Below are positions 1 to 8,165 of a stretch of DNA of 64,000 bases, piece after piece; within the stretch, counting starts at the first letter, position 1, and the number at the start of each line of letters is the position of its first letter. The position numbers and the translations under genes were made by a program. Below the pieces are notes generated by a model. That model saw only the letters and a program-made list of their open reading frames with translations. It was not told the origin of the DNA and ran no database searches. The stretch is from Pseudomonas cedrina subsp. cedrina (lineage in GTDB: Bacteria > Pseudomonadota > Gammaproteobacteria > Pseudomonadales > Pseudomonadaceae). The stretch lies in the NCBI RefSeq assembly GCF_001983175.1, contig NZ_MNPW01000003.1:248001-312000 (forward strand), given 5' to 3'.

Positions 1-1354
1 CGTACACCTGCAATTGCGGGGTGACGTCATAACGCAGGCCGACGCGCGGCGCGTAGTCCCAGTCGTGCTGGCTGAGGGGCGCCTGGCCGTCGGGATAGCT
101 GACCTCGGTTTCGCGACGGGTGTAGATCGCCGCGAGGCCGGTGGTGAGCCACAGGTCGGGGACCAGCTCCAGGTCGTTGCCAATGTGCAACACGGTGTCG
201 GAACCCAGGTAGCTGTAGTCGCGGGTCTTGGTGCCGGGTGCGTAGGAAACGGTGTTCCCCGCAGGCGTGCGCACGTACTCCGAGGCGCCATTGTTGGGCA
301 TCGCCTGGGTGGTGCGCAGGCCAATCGTGGTCTGGCTGTCGTGGCCGAACAGCGTGTCCTGGCGAATGTACTTGAGGGTGCTGCTGATGTCGGTGTAGGC
401 GACTTTCAGCCGGTTGGTGCCTTCGCGCAGGTCCATCGGGTAGTCGTGGTAGGCCAGCCCGACTTCAAGCCGCGAACTGTCGTCCAGTCGCAGGGTGGTC
501 TTGTTGGCGATCCAGGTGGAGCCCGGTTGCAGGCGCTGGGAGTCGCGCGCGGCATTGAGGCTGTTGGCCGCGCGCGGGTCATGGCTGATCTGCGCGCGCG
601 TGAGTTTGCCGGGGGTGTCGTTGGTGGTTTCGCGGTAGCGCAAGTAGAAGCGCGTTTCCAGGTCCGGGTTGAAACGGTAGCCAAAGTTGGCCGCCACCCC
701 CTTGCCGGTGGCCGCGCTTTGGCGCTGGTAGCCGTCGGACTCGGAGTCAGTGAGGCTGATGTAGTAGTCGGCATCTCCCAGCACCTGGCCCGAGCTGATC
801 TCGCGTTGGGCATAGCCTTTGCTGCCCGCTTCGTAGCGCACCTGCAACGTGGGCGCGTCGTAGCCCGTGTGGGTCACGTAGTTGACCGCGCCGCCCAGGG
901 CCAAGGCACCCTGGTCAAACCCGTTGGCGCCGCGCAGCACTTCGACGCGGCTTTGCCACAGCGGGTCTTTTAATTCGTAGGGGGTGCCGCCAGGCCCGGT
1001 CAACGGCAGGCCATCGAACATTTCATACAAGCCGGAGGCATGGGAACCGGGGCTACGGTTCAGGCCCGAACCGCGAATCGAGAGTTTCACCCCTTCGTTG
1101 TTTGCCGCCTTGGCGTACACGCCGGCCTGGTACTTGAACACATCCTCATTGGTGCTCACCCGCCCCTGCTGCACGCTGCCCATGTCGATGTAATTGGTGC
1201 CGCCGGGCACGCTCTTGAGCTGCGCCTGGGCCACCTCACCGGCGCTGGCTTCGCTGCTGGTGACTTCGACCGGGGCCAATTGCAGGTCTTCGGCATGCGC
1301 CAGCGAGCTGAACGTCAGGGCGGCAAAAAGGAGCGGTGGTGGGCGCAGCAGCAT
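1..1354 (-). CDS. TonB-dependent outer-membrane receptor (3' end outside window)
   Basis: Outer-membrane gated porin that imports a siderophore or other metal chelate using TonB energy. The reading frame runs off the left edge, so only the N-terminal 451 residues are seen. The ATG at 1354 is preceded by AAGGA and followed by a signal peptide ending near LAHA. The plug domain follows: a TonB-box-like LAPVEVTSS, then the motif SIRGSGLNRSPGSH, then RVEVLRGANGFDQGALALGG, which is typical of these plugs. After it comes the start of a beta-barrel rich in alternating aromatic residues. The substrate cannot be told. No Fur box was identified with confidence. The family call is firm; the ligand is unknown. 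Confidence 0.93.
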   Translation of the reverse strand, partial: MLLRPPPLLFAALTFSSLAHAEDLQLAPVEVTSSEASAGEVAQAQLKSVPGGTNYIDMGSVQQGRVSTNEDVFKYQAGVYAKAANNEGVKLSIRGSGLNRSPGSHASGLYEMFDGLPLTGPGGTPYELKDPLWQSRVEVLRGANGFDQGALALGGAVNYVTHTGYDAPTLQVRYEAGSKGYAQREISSGQVLGDADYYISLTDSESDGYQRQSAATGKGVAANFGYRFNPDLETRFYLRYRETTNDTPGKLTRAQISHDPRAANSLNAARDSQRLQPGSTWIANKTTLRLDDSSRLEVGLAYHDYPMDLREGTNRLKVAYTDISSTLKYIRQDTLFGHDSQTTIGLRTTQAMPNNGASEYVRTPAGNTVSYAPGTKTRDYSYLGSDTVLHIGNDLELVPDLWLTTGLAAIYTRRETEVSYPDGQAPLSQHDWDYAPRVGLRYDVTPQLQVY

Positions 1355-1468
1355 CGGGGGCAGGTCCTTGGAATTCGGGAGGCACGTGGTGGGAAGTCGT
1401 GGACGCCCGCCAGGTCACGCCTTATCAACGGACGGACCTCTGCAATTCTGCTCGCTGCAAGATCGCGC

Positions 1469-1738
1469 CTAGCTTTCCGGCTGCTTCAGCGTTTGCATCA
1501 GCTCCTCCGCTTCCGACCCTGGCGGCAGCCGAAAGCCGTACATTTCATCGGTGTCCAGAATCTCGCCCAGCGCATCAAGCAACTGCGCCTCGGTCGGCGA
1601 TTCGCGCAGCAACTTGTGGGCGGGCAGCAACAGTTCGGCGGAAACACCCTGGACACTCGCCGCATCGATCACGGCGAAGAGGATAAAGCGCAAACGTATT
1701 TCGCGATCAGTAGGCCAAACCGTTTTTCGCTTACCCAT
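1469..1738 (-). CDS. Small conserved-looking protein, 89 aa, unknown function
   Basis: Not recognised. An acidic, mostly helical 89-residue protein without signal peptide or membrane segment. The start follows GAGG at a spacing of about 9 nt. It lies 115 bp upstream of the TonB receptor on the same strand and could share a transcript with it. Codon use matches the GC-rich neighbourhood, and the alternative frames look like shadows. It could be an accessory or regulatory protein of the receptor, but this rests on position alone. Confidence 0.6.
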   Translation of the reverse strand: MGKRKTVWPTDREIRLRFILFAVIDAASVQGVSAELLLPAHKLLRESPTEAQLLDALGEILDTDEMYGFRLPPGSEAEELMQTLKQPES

Positions 1739-1855
1739 GGTGGAGGCCTCAACTTTCGGAAAAATCCGAGGCTATTGATGACCGAGGTGCGTTTCAAGCA
1801 GCGGGGAACGAGATAGGCCACTTCCTACAAAGGAAAGAGAAACACCGTACCCGGC

Positions 1856-2569
1856 TCACTGCACCGGCAGAAAATTCATCAGCAACAGGCTCTGCGCGTA
1901 ATTGAGACCGATGCGCCGGTAGCGCTCATCGAGCATCTGCGTCAGCAAGTCGAGGCGCGCGACGATCTTGCCGAACTCCACCGCAAAACTGAGGTTACTG
2001 CCCTCCTCCGAAATCTCATTGGAAAACAGCAACAGCACGCCATTGGCGTCCTGGCGCTTGCTCAGCAGCCAGGTGGCCTTTTCGATATTGCGCGCGGCAT
2101 TGCTGACGAACTGCGGGTTGATCGAATCGGTGATGTAGAACTCGGTGCGCCCGCCGTGAGCGGTCACTATCATGCTGCCGATGGCATAGATGAAGGCGCC
2201 GACCCGATCGCCCTTGAATTCCGGGCTCAGGGAATAGCTCAGCGCCGCCAGATCGCGGCGCTCACCCAGGGCAGGCAGCCCTCGACGTTGCTCGATAGCC
2301 TGGCGAATCTCCCGCGCAGCAGTCACGGCATCCGGATAGCCCGACTGGCGCCACTGGCTGGGATTACGCAGATAGAGCTTGTTCATGAGCAAATACAAGC
2401 TTTGCAGGTTGTCGCGCATGCCCAGCGTTGCCATGCGATCGACACTGGTCTGAAAGAACTCGTCAGGTTTGCCATTGCTGAACTGCTTGGCGATATCCTG
2501 GCTTTGTTGCTGGGTGCAACCGCCGGCACAAAGCATCAGCACGGCTGCCAGCAGCAAAGGCTGGCGCAT
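1856..2569 (-). CDS. Predicted lipoprotein, unknown function
   Basis: A 237-residue protein beginning with a signal peptide and a lipobox (LMLCAGGC), so probably anchored by a lipidated cysteine in the inner leaflet of the outer membrane. The mature part is mixed helical, containing RNPSQWRQSGYPDA and later KATWLLSKRQDANGVLL, with no catalytic motif that I recognise. Start choice is uncertain: the frame stays open to 2680, and ATG codons at 2605 and 2680 are possible, but only the ATG at 2569 gives a normal lipoprotein leader. No strong Shine-Dalgarno precedes any of the three. Confidence 0.7.
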   Translation of the reverse strand: MRQPLLLAAVLMLCAGGCTQQQSQDIAKQFSNGKPDEFFQTSVDRMATLGMRDNLQSLYLLMNKLYLRNPSQWRQSGYPDAVTAAREIRQAIEQRRGLPALGERRDLAALSYSLSPEFKGDRVGAFIYAIGSMIVTAHGGRTEFYITDSINPQFVSNAARNIEKATWLLSKRQDANGVLLLFSNEISEEGSNLSFAVEFGKIVARLDLLTQMLDERYRRIGLNYAQSLLLMNFLPVQ

Positions 2570-2864
2570 CCGTGGAAGGGTCAAGCAAGCAAACGTGCGA
2601 TCCATCAGCACCCGATCTGAGTCATCTGCCCACGCGCGGGATCGGCGGGGCTGGGACAAGGATAGAGCGGAGAAATCCAAAAAAGTGCAGTGGTCGCAGA
2701 CAGATAGTTGTAACCAGAGACCGTCTGGCCGGTAAATGGGCTCGACCGTGAAGAATTCGTTTAACGCTCTATACTGCTAGCGACTGCTGCGTGCGTTGGT
2801 TTGGCGCGTTTGTCTACATCGCTCGCAGCCTACTCACCAGCAGCTTCATATGAGGGTGACGGCA

Positions 2865-2939
2865 ATGAACCATCCAATTCGAGCGCAAATGGTTGTGCAG
2901 ATTATTTGCCTGCTGTCGGTGGCCCAGCTTTTCTGCTGA
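2865..2939 (+). CDS. Possible 24-aa hydrophobic peptide
   Basis: A 24-codon frame preceded by GAGGGTGACGGCA and by a TATACT-like -10 box near 2770. The peptide ends in a hydrophobic run (VVQIICLLSVAQLFC). It sits in an otherwise empty gap between the lipoprotein gene (2569) and the terminator at 3012. It could be a membrane micropeptide or chance; there is no homology that I know. The rest of 2570-3011 shows no gene. Confidence 0.22.
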   Translation: MNHPIRAQMVVQIICLLSVAQLFC

Positions 2940-3011
2940 GCTGCGCGCCACTGCTGTCACCTTCGGCCGCCGTTGCGGCGGTGCGGGCTATTGCCAGCCA
3001 AAAGCCATAAA

Positions 3012-3039
3012 CTGGCCCGACATACGATTGCCGGGCCAG
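3012..3039 (-). terminator. Hairpin terminator after the DMT-like gene
   Basis: Perfect inverted repeat CTGGCCCG/CGGGCCAG with a 12-nt loop, 9 bp beyond the stop codon of the minus-strand gene ending at 3049. The T-tract is weak. Confidence 0.55.
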
Positions 3040-3048
3040 CAGGTGTCG

Positions 3049-3405
3049 CTACAGCAAGACCGTGGACAGCATGCCCAGCGCGCCCAGGCAAAACCCGATC
3101 AAGGCGCCTCGCCCGGGAAACTCATGGAACAGCGCCCAGATCACGACCGGTTCCAGCAGCAGCAACGAGGTGACGGACACCACTGTGACCACCCAGATGT
3201 CACCCACTGCCAGGTACCCCAGCCAATAAGCCCCCAACAGGCAGAGCCCGGCAAAGCACATCAACACCACCGGCATGATGAACGCCTGCCATGAGCCGTC
3301 GCCTGCCTGGGCCAGCCTGGCGGTGACTACCTCACTGTAAATCGCACAAAACTCACCGATCACCATCAACCCTAGAGCAGAAACTCCGAGTAGTTCTTTG
3401 GACAT
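3049..3405 (-). CDS. Four-helix DMT/SMR-like small membrane protein
   Basis: A 118-residue inner-membrane protein with four predicted hydrophobic helices (about residues 5-24, 42-64, 69-90 and 98-117), the size and topology of the small multidrug resistance/EamA-half family. It contains GEFCAIYSEVVTARL in helix 1, where EmrE-type pumps carry their acidic residue, and LLLLEPVVIWALF, which resembles EamA halves. The substrate is not deducible. A 34-bp overlap with an upstream small reading frame (3372-3533) may couple translation. Confidence 0.7.
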   Translation of the reverse strand: MSKELLGVSALGLMVIGEFCAIYSEVVTARLAQAGDGSWQAFIMPVVLMCFAGLCLLGAYWLGYLAVGDIWVVTVVSVTSLLLLEPVVIWALFHEFPGRGALIGFCLGALGMLSTVLL

Positions 3406-3533
3406 ATCAAAAACTCCTTCGCATTCAGCGCACTGTTTTTCAGCTCCCAGCTGGCAAGGCCGTTGCCGAGCGTGTCGTTGCAGTGATACGAAGCAGCCTT
3501 GAACAGGCCTGAATTACCGAAGTGCTTTTGCAT
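3372..3533 (-). CDS. Possible 53-aa leader or small protein overlapping the DMT-like gene
   Basis: A 53-residue frame with AAGGA seven bases before its ATG (a second in-frame ATG lies at 3539, too close to the same AAGGA). It overlaps the first 34 bp of the downstream membrane-protein gene in another frame. The sequence is soluble and unremarkable (GLFKAASYHCNDTLGNGL). It could be a translationally coupled leader or a small protein. Evidence is the ribosome binding site and the overlap only. Confidence 0.33.
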   Translation of the reverse strand: MQKHFGNSGLFKAASYHCNDTLGNGLASWELKNSALNAKEFLICPKNYSEFLL

Positions 3534-3784
3534 GCTCATGTCCTTTATGGCGGGTGAGACTCAGCGACCCGATGAGGCGCTGGTTTCGATCATACGGTTT
3601 GGTGGCCTATAGAACACGTCAAAAAATCAAGACGCATCACGGCCGAAAGATATTACGGCACACCTTGTTACAACCAACCGGGCCAGAATACCGCCGCCCA
3701 AGAACTTAGCGCTTTTGTTTCAATCCTAATACCAGGCGTACTTCAACCATGAGCGCCTGCTGACAACCCATAGAGGTTCACAAG

Positions 3785-4207
3785 ATGAATAAGACACTAC
3801 CCGCCCTGGTCCTGGGTGTTCTGATCTCGCAAGGAGCGATGGCGGCCGGAGATGGTACAGCGGCGCTCGGCGGCGGAGTCGGTGGTGCACTCGGCAACAT
3901 CGTCGGCCAACAGCTTGGCGGTTCCACTGGCGCAGCCGTAGGCGCCGGCCTGGGTGGAGCCGCCGGCGGAGCAGTCGGTGCCCAGAAGGGCAATCGAGCG
4001 GAAGCCGCCATAGGCGGTGGGGTCGGCTCGGCGGGCGGCTCGCTGATCGGCAATCGCCTGGGCGGCACGACGGGATCGACGATCGGTGCGGGCTTGGGCG
4101 GTGCCGCCGGTGGCGCGCTGGGCAATAACCTGGCGGATGACGAGCACCGTTCCGACGGCAAGAAACACAGGGGCAATAAGCACAAACACAAGAACAAGCG
4201 CCATTAA
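3785..4207 (+). CDS. Secreted glycine-zipper protein
   Basis: A 140-residue protein with a cleavable signal peptide (ends AMA/AGDG) followed by about 100 residues of GxxxG-type glycine zippers in two similar blocks, each ending GAGLGGAAGGAxG. The tail is very basic and His/Lys-rich (KKHRGNKHKHKNKRH). Glycine-zipper proteins insert in or oligomerise on membranes. The cationic tail may bind nucleic acid, lipopolysaccharide or metal, which is inference. It is monocistronic with its own terminator. A promoter probably lies in 3700-3780. The function is not established. Confidence 0.85.
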   Translation: MNKTLPALVLGVLISQGAMAAGDGTAALGGGVGGALGNIVGQQLGGSTGAAVGAGLGGAAGGAVGAQKGNRAEAAIGGGVGSAGGSLIGNRLGGTTGSTIGAGLGGAAGGALGNNLADDEHRSDGKKHRGNKHKHKNKRH

Positions 4208-4212
4208 TACAA

Positions 4213-4241
4213 GAAGCCCCGCATTCGCGGGGCTTTTGTTT
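4213..4241 (+). terminator. Rho-independent terminator of the glycine-zipper gene
   Basis: GCCCCGCATTCGCGGGGC hairpin followed by TTTTGTTT, starting 6 bp after the stop codon. Confidence 0.9.
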
Positions 4242-4294
4242 GGAGCCGGCGAAAACCACCTCACGTCGGTCCATGCGGGTCCACTGGCAGTGGA

Positions 4295-4411
4295 TCAGCA
4301 AGCGCCAGGCGGAATTCCGTCTTTGTTGAAGTCCTTCAGGCGTTCCCGTTCCTCCTCAGTGGCATGCGCCGGAGTTTCTTGCTCGGGTTCCTTTTTCTCT
4401 TCTTCAGTCAT
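4295..4411 (-). CDS. 38-aa highly charged small protein
   Basis: A short gene. The ATG at 4411 is preceded by GAGGACACAGCG. The product is acidic in its first third (TEEEKKEPEQE) and ends DFNKDGIPPGAC. The DFNKDGIPPG stretch resembles an EF-hand-like or dockerin-like loop, but a single short copy cannot be assigned. Coding is supported by the good ribosome binding site and the compositional bias. The function is unknown. Confidence 0.55.
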   Translation of the reverse strand: MTEEEKKEPEQETPAHATEEERERLKDFNKDGIPPGAC

Positions 4412-4552
4412 CGCTGTGTCCTCTGGGTGGGTAGCAGTTTCGGCAGCGGGTGGGATCAGCAGTTCATTTATTCCTCTCCAGCCTCCTGTCGACCTGAATC
4501 AAATCTGCGGTTACGCTCGCTGCTAAGCTGTGCTCTTAACAGAGAACCAACC

Positions 4553-4762
4553 ATGCCGAACTCAGACTTGCTTCCTTCCCTGCTATCAAAACTCTACGAA
4601 AACCAGCTTGCCCTCGAAGGCTCGATCATGGAGCTATCGAACTGGGTAGAGCAGCGCGGCTCCGCCGAGGTCGCCGAGAACATCCGAGGCGCACTGAACA
4701 CGATTGACGAGAACGAAGCGTTTATAAAACTGACGCTGGCCGTCTTGATGTCCCCGCAGTAG
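4553..4762 (+). CDS. 69-aa helical protein, unknown function
   Basis: A small acidic, fully helical protein (LLPSLLSKLYENQLALEG..NWVEQRGSAEVAENIRGAL) with no Cys and no membrane segment. The frame is open from 4364, but the ATG at 4553 follows GAGAACCAACC and gives a compact protein. I believe similar short proteins occur across Pseudomonas, but no function is known to me. From 4763 to 4992 the sequence is GC-rich with only an unconvincing 70-codon frame (4775-4987). Confidence 0.7.
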   Translation: MPNSDLLPSLLSKLYENQLALEGSIMELSNWVEQRGSAEVAENIRGALNTIDENEAFIKLTLAVLMSPQ

Positions 4763-4992
4763 TGCATCTGTGCAATGCGTCGGCTCAAAACAGTGTTTGA
4801 TAAGCAGCAAAACACAGCACCCACTCTTGGCGGTGGTCAAGGCGGCGAACGCAATGGCGCGACGCCTACCCGCAGCGCAAGTGATGTGCTGGAAAGCGGG
4901 TCGCTCGATTCGCGTGGGGCGCGTACTTCACCACACAGAAGTCGTTTTCAGAGCTTCCTTAACTGGCAAGACGCCACCCTAACGTGACAGCA

Positions 4993-5484
4993 TTATTTGG
5001 CTTGGCGAAGCACAAGCTCCGACAGACGGGTCTTGACCCGGAAGCAGAACTCACGAATTTGAAATTGATAGGCGGGCATAACCATATAGTTTAAATCGGG
5101 ACCCAGCGAGTCCTTGATTTCCATGTATTTAGCGGTCTTGCTGGCAATGACTTGGTATTCAGCCTCGTACTTATCGTAAGACGCTTTGTTGTAAACCTTT
5201 AGAACATCCAGCTCTTTGCGGCATTGCTCGGCGCGGTTCTGGTTTAAATCTGTCTCTGACTGAGCCGTTTCTGGCGAAACGGGAGTTGAGCTCTCAGCAC
5301 GAGCGTTCGGCTGTGTGGCCTCATACCGCACAGGCGGTTTTGCTGGCGTCGCAGGCGCGACTTCAGGTGGTGCTTGCTGAACGACGGCTTCCGGTGGAGC
5401 CACTTCAGGTTTTTCCGGCGTTTTCGTAGCGCATCCCGAGAGGGCAATTCCTAGTACTGCAACGACGCCACACATTTTATTCAT
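4993..5484 (-). CDS. Predicted lipoprotein with proline-rich linker
   Basis: A 163-residue lipoprotein. The signal peptide ends in the lipobox GIALSGC, followed by a 60-residue Pro/Ala/Glu-rich linker (PEAVVQQAPPEVAPATPAKP) and a charged helical C-terminal domain ending ETRLSELVLRQAK-like. The ATG at 5484 is chosen because upstream in-frame codons run through the duplicated non-coding segment 5581-5765. The linker suggests reach through the periplasm. The function is unknown. Confidence 0.72.
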   Translation of the reverse strand: MNKMCGVVAVLGIALSGCATKTPEKPEVAPPEAVVQQAPPEVAPATPAKPPVRYEATQPNARAESSTPVSPETAQSETDLNQNRAEQCRKELDVLKVYNKASYDKYEAEYQVIASKTAKYMEIKDSLGPDLNYMVMPAYQFQIREFCFRVKTRLSELVLRQAK

Positions 5485-5580
5485 AGGTTTCACCAAACAA
5501 GTCCTTATGGGTGGCTGAGTCGTTAGATTCTGGGTAAAGGTCATAACTCGTTCAATGATCGAGCATGAATTTCTACCAGC

Positions 5581-5765
5581 CTCAAGGCGCTCAGCCTCTC
5601 TTCCTTGAGTGCGCAGACGAGTGATCATAGTAAAAAAATAACGAGGTGACGAGAAAAAGCTCGGCAGAAAAGCCACCGCGTTAAGCCGGTAGATAGACTT
5701 AATCGAATGCTCCGTTGAGCACCTCGTAAATGAGGCCGGAGGCGATGGCTACCAATATCACCGAA
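5581..5765. repeat. Copy A of a ~180-bp duplicated segment (see 7322-7500)
   Basis: Nearly the same sequence as 7322-7500, sharing for example CTTCCTTGAGTGCGCAGACG and CGAATGCTCCGTTGAGCACC, with scattered substitutions and small indels. Copy A contains only the last 20 or so codons of the cigR-like gene plus its 3' flank. Confidence 0.88.
5699..5764 (-). pseudogene. 3' fragment of a cigR-like gene
   Basis: Reads VILVAIASGLIYEVLNGAFD then stop, against LILVAIASGIIYEVLNGAFD at the end of the intact gene at 7437-7898. No 5' part is present, so this is a relic of partial duplication or of deletion of a tandem paralogue. Confidence 0.8.
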
Positions 5766-5789
5766 GCCCGTTCGAAGAGCGGGCTTCGG
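5761..5789. terminator. Perfect 10-bp inverted repeat, terminator-like
   Basis: CCGAAGCCCG and CGGGCTTCGG with a 9-nt loop, 16 bp beyond the stop codon of the minus-strand gene ending at 5805. There is no T-run, so termination strength is uncertain. Confidence 0.45.
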
Positions 5790-5804
5790 GATGCTGAACA
5801 GGCG

Positions 5805-6218
5805 CTACCGATTTTGCCGAGAGCTGATCATCTGCTGGCATTTATCAGCCATGTGCGGGTGGGATATAGCCACATCAGACAGCACACGGTACATCTCATG
5901 CTCGTCCGGAAACGGGTACACATCGAGGTTGAGAGCGATCTGAATCTTGCGCAGATTTGTGCCCTCGATAAGCCAACGCTCAACGGTTCGAGTCGTCGCT
6001 GATCCGTTGTCATCCGTCTGCCAGGCAAGAAAATCGAAGAGCCGGGCTACCTGCATAAACGAGATCAAGTCGGGAATATCGGCAAAAAGCCGGTCAGCCA
6101 GGTTTTGCTCACCCAACTCAAGTACGACCGCCCGGGCAGCGCTGAACGCTTCAGCGTATTGGGGCAAGGCGCTTTCTGCTGCGATCACGCTTAACGCCCT
6201 TTCAACAACCTGATGCAT
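5805..6218 (-). CDS. Hypothetical protein, 137 aa
   Basis: Not recognised. An acidic, soluble, mainly helical protein with a Trp-containing core (FLAWQTDDNG, VERWLIEG) and a tail DVAISHPHMADKCQQMISS. Size and composition resemble small accessory or immunity proteins, but there is no toxin partner next door. It lies between two hairpin-flanked segments in a lineage-specific stretch. Confidence 0.62.
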   Translation of the reverse strand: MHQVVERALSVIAAESALPQYAEAFSAARAVVLELGEQNLADRLFADIPDLISFMQVARLFDFLAWQTDDNGSATTRTVERWLIEGTNLRKIQIALNLDVYPFPDEHEMYRVLSDVAISHPHMADKCQQMISSRQNR

Positions 6219-6560
6219 AGCAACTCCTTGCTCCGAGAAAGGTTGTAGATGCTACCAGCCCTCAGTGCGACCCGCTAAACGGCGAGAACCACGGCAGCCG
6301 AAAAAATCCGGCACCTACCCTGCCCACCTCTATTACATCAGCATTCCTCCGCGCCCATCGGCAACCAGCGGGCGGCATGAGTGTTGGCCAATACAGGTGG
6401 GCAACCCGCCACTGTGGAGGCGAAGATGAGCGCAGTCCACCGCACCAAGCGCGGCGGTGATGGCGCGCGCCATCCTGGAAGGCCGGAAGACTGTCACGCG
6501 GCGAGCGGTAAAAGGGGGGGCAGATCCCTACTGGACGAGCATCTTCTAGCGAAGCTGCCA
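6219..6560. other. GC-rich gap without convincing gene
   Basis: Several overlapping frames exist on both strands but none has a ribosome binding site with a plausible product. The minus-strand frame reading PPQWRVAHLYWPTLMPPAG and the plus-strand frame from 6381 both look like translated structured DNA. Possible non-coding element; nothing firmer can be said. Confidence 0.4.
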
Positions 6561-6785
6561 CTAGGCGGAGGCGATTACTCCCGTGATCAGCAAGCCAATA
6601 CCTGCATACCAAGCCCAAAGAAAAGGCTTCGCTTGTGGATCTTTCTTAGCGTAGACGTATACATAAAACGGGATGAATAAACAGAGAACAGCACTGCCAA
6701 GCGAGTTTTTTAAAGCGACACAAAATATGGCGAACTGCATCCCAACCATTAGTGCCATCCCTGACAAGAGCAGATACATGACCAT
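6561..6785 (-). CDS. Small membrane protein, 74 aa
   Basis: Three hydrophobic segments (about residues 3-24, 28-46 and 55-73) separated by a short polar loop with a KKDPQAKP turn. Probably an inner-membrane protein. The family is not recognised. The ribosome binding site is weak, but the hydrophobic periodicity is strong and alternative frames are shorter. Confidence 0.6.
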   Translation of the reverse strand: MVMYLLLSGMALMVGMQFAIFCVALKNSLGSAVLCLFIPFYVYVYAKKDPQAKPFLWAWYAGIGLLITGVIASA

Positions 6786-6919
6786 TGGACCACCGAACAG
6801 ATTTAATAATTAACAACCCAACTCTACGGCTAGGCTGGTGCCACACATTGCCCGGTCTCCAACTGAGAGGGAGCAATACAGGGCAAGAAGTTGAGGCAAT
6901 TCAACTTGGCGTGATGATC

Positions 6920-7255
6920 TTATTTTGGAGCGTAAGCGCCGCACAGCTGCTTCTGAAGTGACTGAAAGGGTGGAGCGCTTAGGGTGTTTACCATCGCTGC
7001 CACTTCGGCTTTGTGAGTAGGATCTGATTGCACTTTTCTGACCTCGGGCTTTATTTTTTCCATGGATAGGTCGTTCGCGAAAGCGTTTTCGATGCTTGCG
7101 TTCATACCAGGGTTTGCTTTGGTGCAAACTTGTTCCATCGCAATCGCAGTAAGAGCGGTTTGATGCAGCTCTTCAGTCTCGTTTGCAATAGAGCTCCCAG
7201 CGAAGCAAAGGCATGCCAAACATAGCGACATCCTGCAAATCCTTACTACCGACAT
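6920..7255 (-). CDS. Small secreted protein, 111 aa
   Basis: A signal peptide (CRMSLCLACLCFAGSSIA, cleavage before NETEE) is followed by an 85-residue acidic helical domain with two cysteines (EQVCTK and QKQLCGAY) that could form one disulfide. Likely periplasmic. It lies downstream of the cigR-like gene (7437-7898) on the same strand, 181 bp away across duplicated segment B. The function is unknown. Confidence 0.65.
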   Translation of the reverse strand: MSVVRICRMSLCLACLCFAGSSIANETEELHQTALTAIAMEQVCTKANPGMNASIENAFANDLSMEKIKPEVRKVQSDPTHKAEVAAMVNTLSAPPFQSLQKQLCGAYAPK

Positions 7256-7321
7256 TCAAAACTCCGTATTTATAGACGCTGAAGTTAGCAAGCTCCTGAT
7301 CAAAGCTCTGTCAGCTTAACA

Positions 7322-7500
7322 CTCAAGGCGCTTAGCCTCGCTTCCTTGAGTGCGCAGACGAGATAATAGTAAAAAACAACGAGGTGACGAGAAAAAGCTC
7401 GCCAGAAAAGCCACAGCGTCAAGCCGGTAAATAGACTTAATCGAATGCTCCGTTGAGCACCTCGTAAATGATGCCGGAGGCAATGGCTACCAGTATCAGA
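7322..7500. repeat. Copy B of the ~180-bp duplicated segment (see 5581-5765)
   Basis: Covers the 3' flank and last codons of the intact cigR-like gene. It is the likely donor copy because the gene here is complete. Confidence 0.88.
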
Positions 7501-7898
7501 TCAGCGCCCGCTTGCTGCCATTCGTAGCCATCGTATTGGGGCAGTCTGCCAAGCAAGCGGCCATCCAGCTTTTTGGCGATGCCAGGAGGGAGAGGTTTTC
7601 CTCTCGCCAGGTTCTTCTGGATTCCGGGTGGCAATGAAGGACCTGAGCGCCAAAAGTCACGGTGACCGCCGATCACGCCTAATACGCCACCACGGTCGAT
7701 GCTGGGCCCACGGCTCCAGTCATCCGCGCCAGCACCTTTCCCCTTGTTGCCCTGGTTGCTATGGCCTTGGCCGCCTTGGGCGTTGCCTTTTCCATTTCCT
7801 TGGCCTTTTCCGTTGCTGGGATCGGCCAGGGCCGTCACCGAGCCTATGGACAAGGCAAGGCAGGTAACAGCGGTTATAAGCGAGCGGGATTTGAACAT
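7437..7898 (-). CDS. CigR/RcnB-like periplasmic protein
   Basis: A 153-residue secreted protein: signal peptide ending TALA, a Gly/Lys/Asn-rich low-complexity stretch (GNGKGNAQGGQGHSNQGN), then the double motif PPGIQKNLARGKPLPPGIAK that is diagnostic of RcnB/CigR-family proteins, and a hydrophobic C-terminal segment (LILVAIASGIIYEVL). RcnB tunes nickel/cobalt export, and CigR of Salmonella is described as an anti-virulence membrane protein. Which role applies here is unknown. The 3' end is duplicated at 5699-5764. Confidence 0.82.
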   Translation of the reverse strand: MFKSRSLITAVTCLALSIGSVTALADPSNGKGQGNGKGNAQGGQGHSNQGNKGKGAGADDWSRGPSIDRGGVLGVIGGHRDFWRSGPSLPPGIQKNLARGKPLPPGIAKKLDGRLLGRLPQYDGYEWQQAGADLILVAIASGIIYEVLNGAFD

Positions 7899-8080
7899 GA
7901 GCGTTTTCTCCGAAAGAAATACGTCCTTGAAATGTAGCTGGTATTGCCGATTTCAGGGACGCGTAAACCAAGCTACTCGCTGCATCGCTACTGAGGGCCT
8001 CGACCGTATTTTGCTACACCCCGTTCGGCATTGAGATTGGTACATGCTCAACTGAACCCGATACCGAATGCCAGAAACGC

Positions 8081-8108
8081 AAAAGCCCCAAATTTGCGGG
8101 GCGTTCGT
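8081..8108 (-). terminator. Hairpin terminator
   Basis: On the minus strand GCCCCGCAAATTTGGGGC is followed by TTTTGC, about 60 bp after the end of the RDD remnant. Together with its flanks (8071-8119) it resembles the left part of the 111-bp att repeat (CCAGAAAC.CAAAAGCCCC..ATTTGCG.GGC.TTCGT.TGAATCT). Confidence 0.6.
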
Positions 8109-8165
8109 TTGAATCTGACTTCGCTGAGGTCGGGCAACTCGAGCGCTGCCCCCGTACAGTCATAG

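Noticed and set aside
4775..4987. 70-codon plus-strand frame
   Set aside because: No ribosome site, low-complexity polar product and a competing overlapping frame at 4770-4982.
6381..6680. 99-codon plus-strand frame
   Set aside because: Runs antisense into the small membrane-protein gene and has a Gly/Arg/His-rich shadow-like composition.
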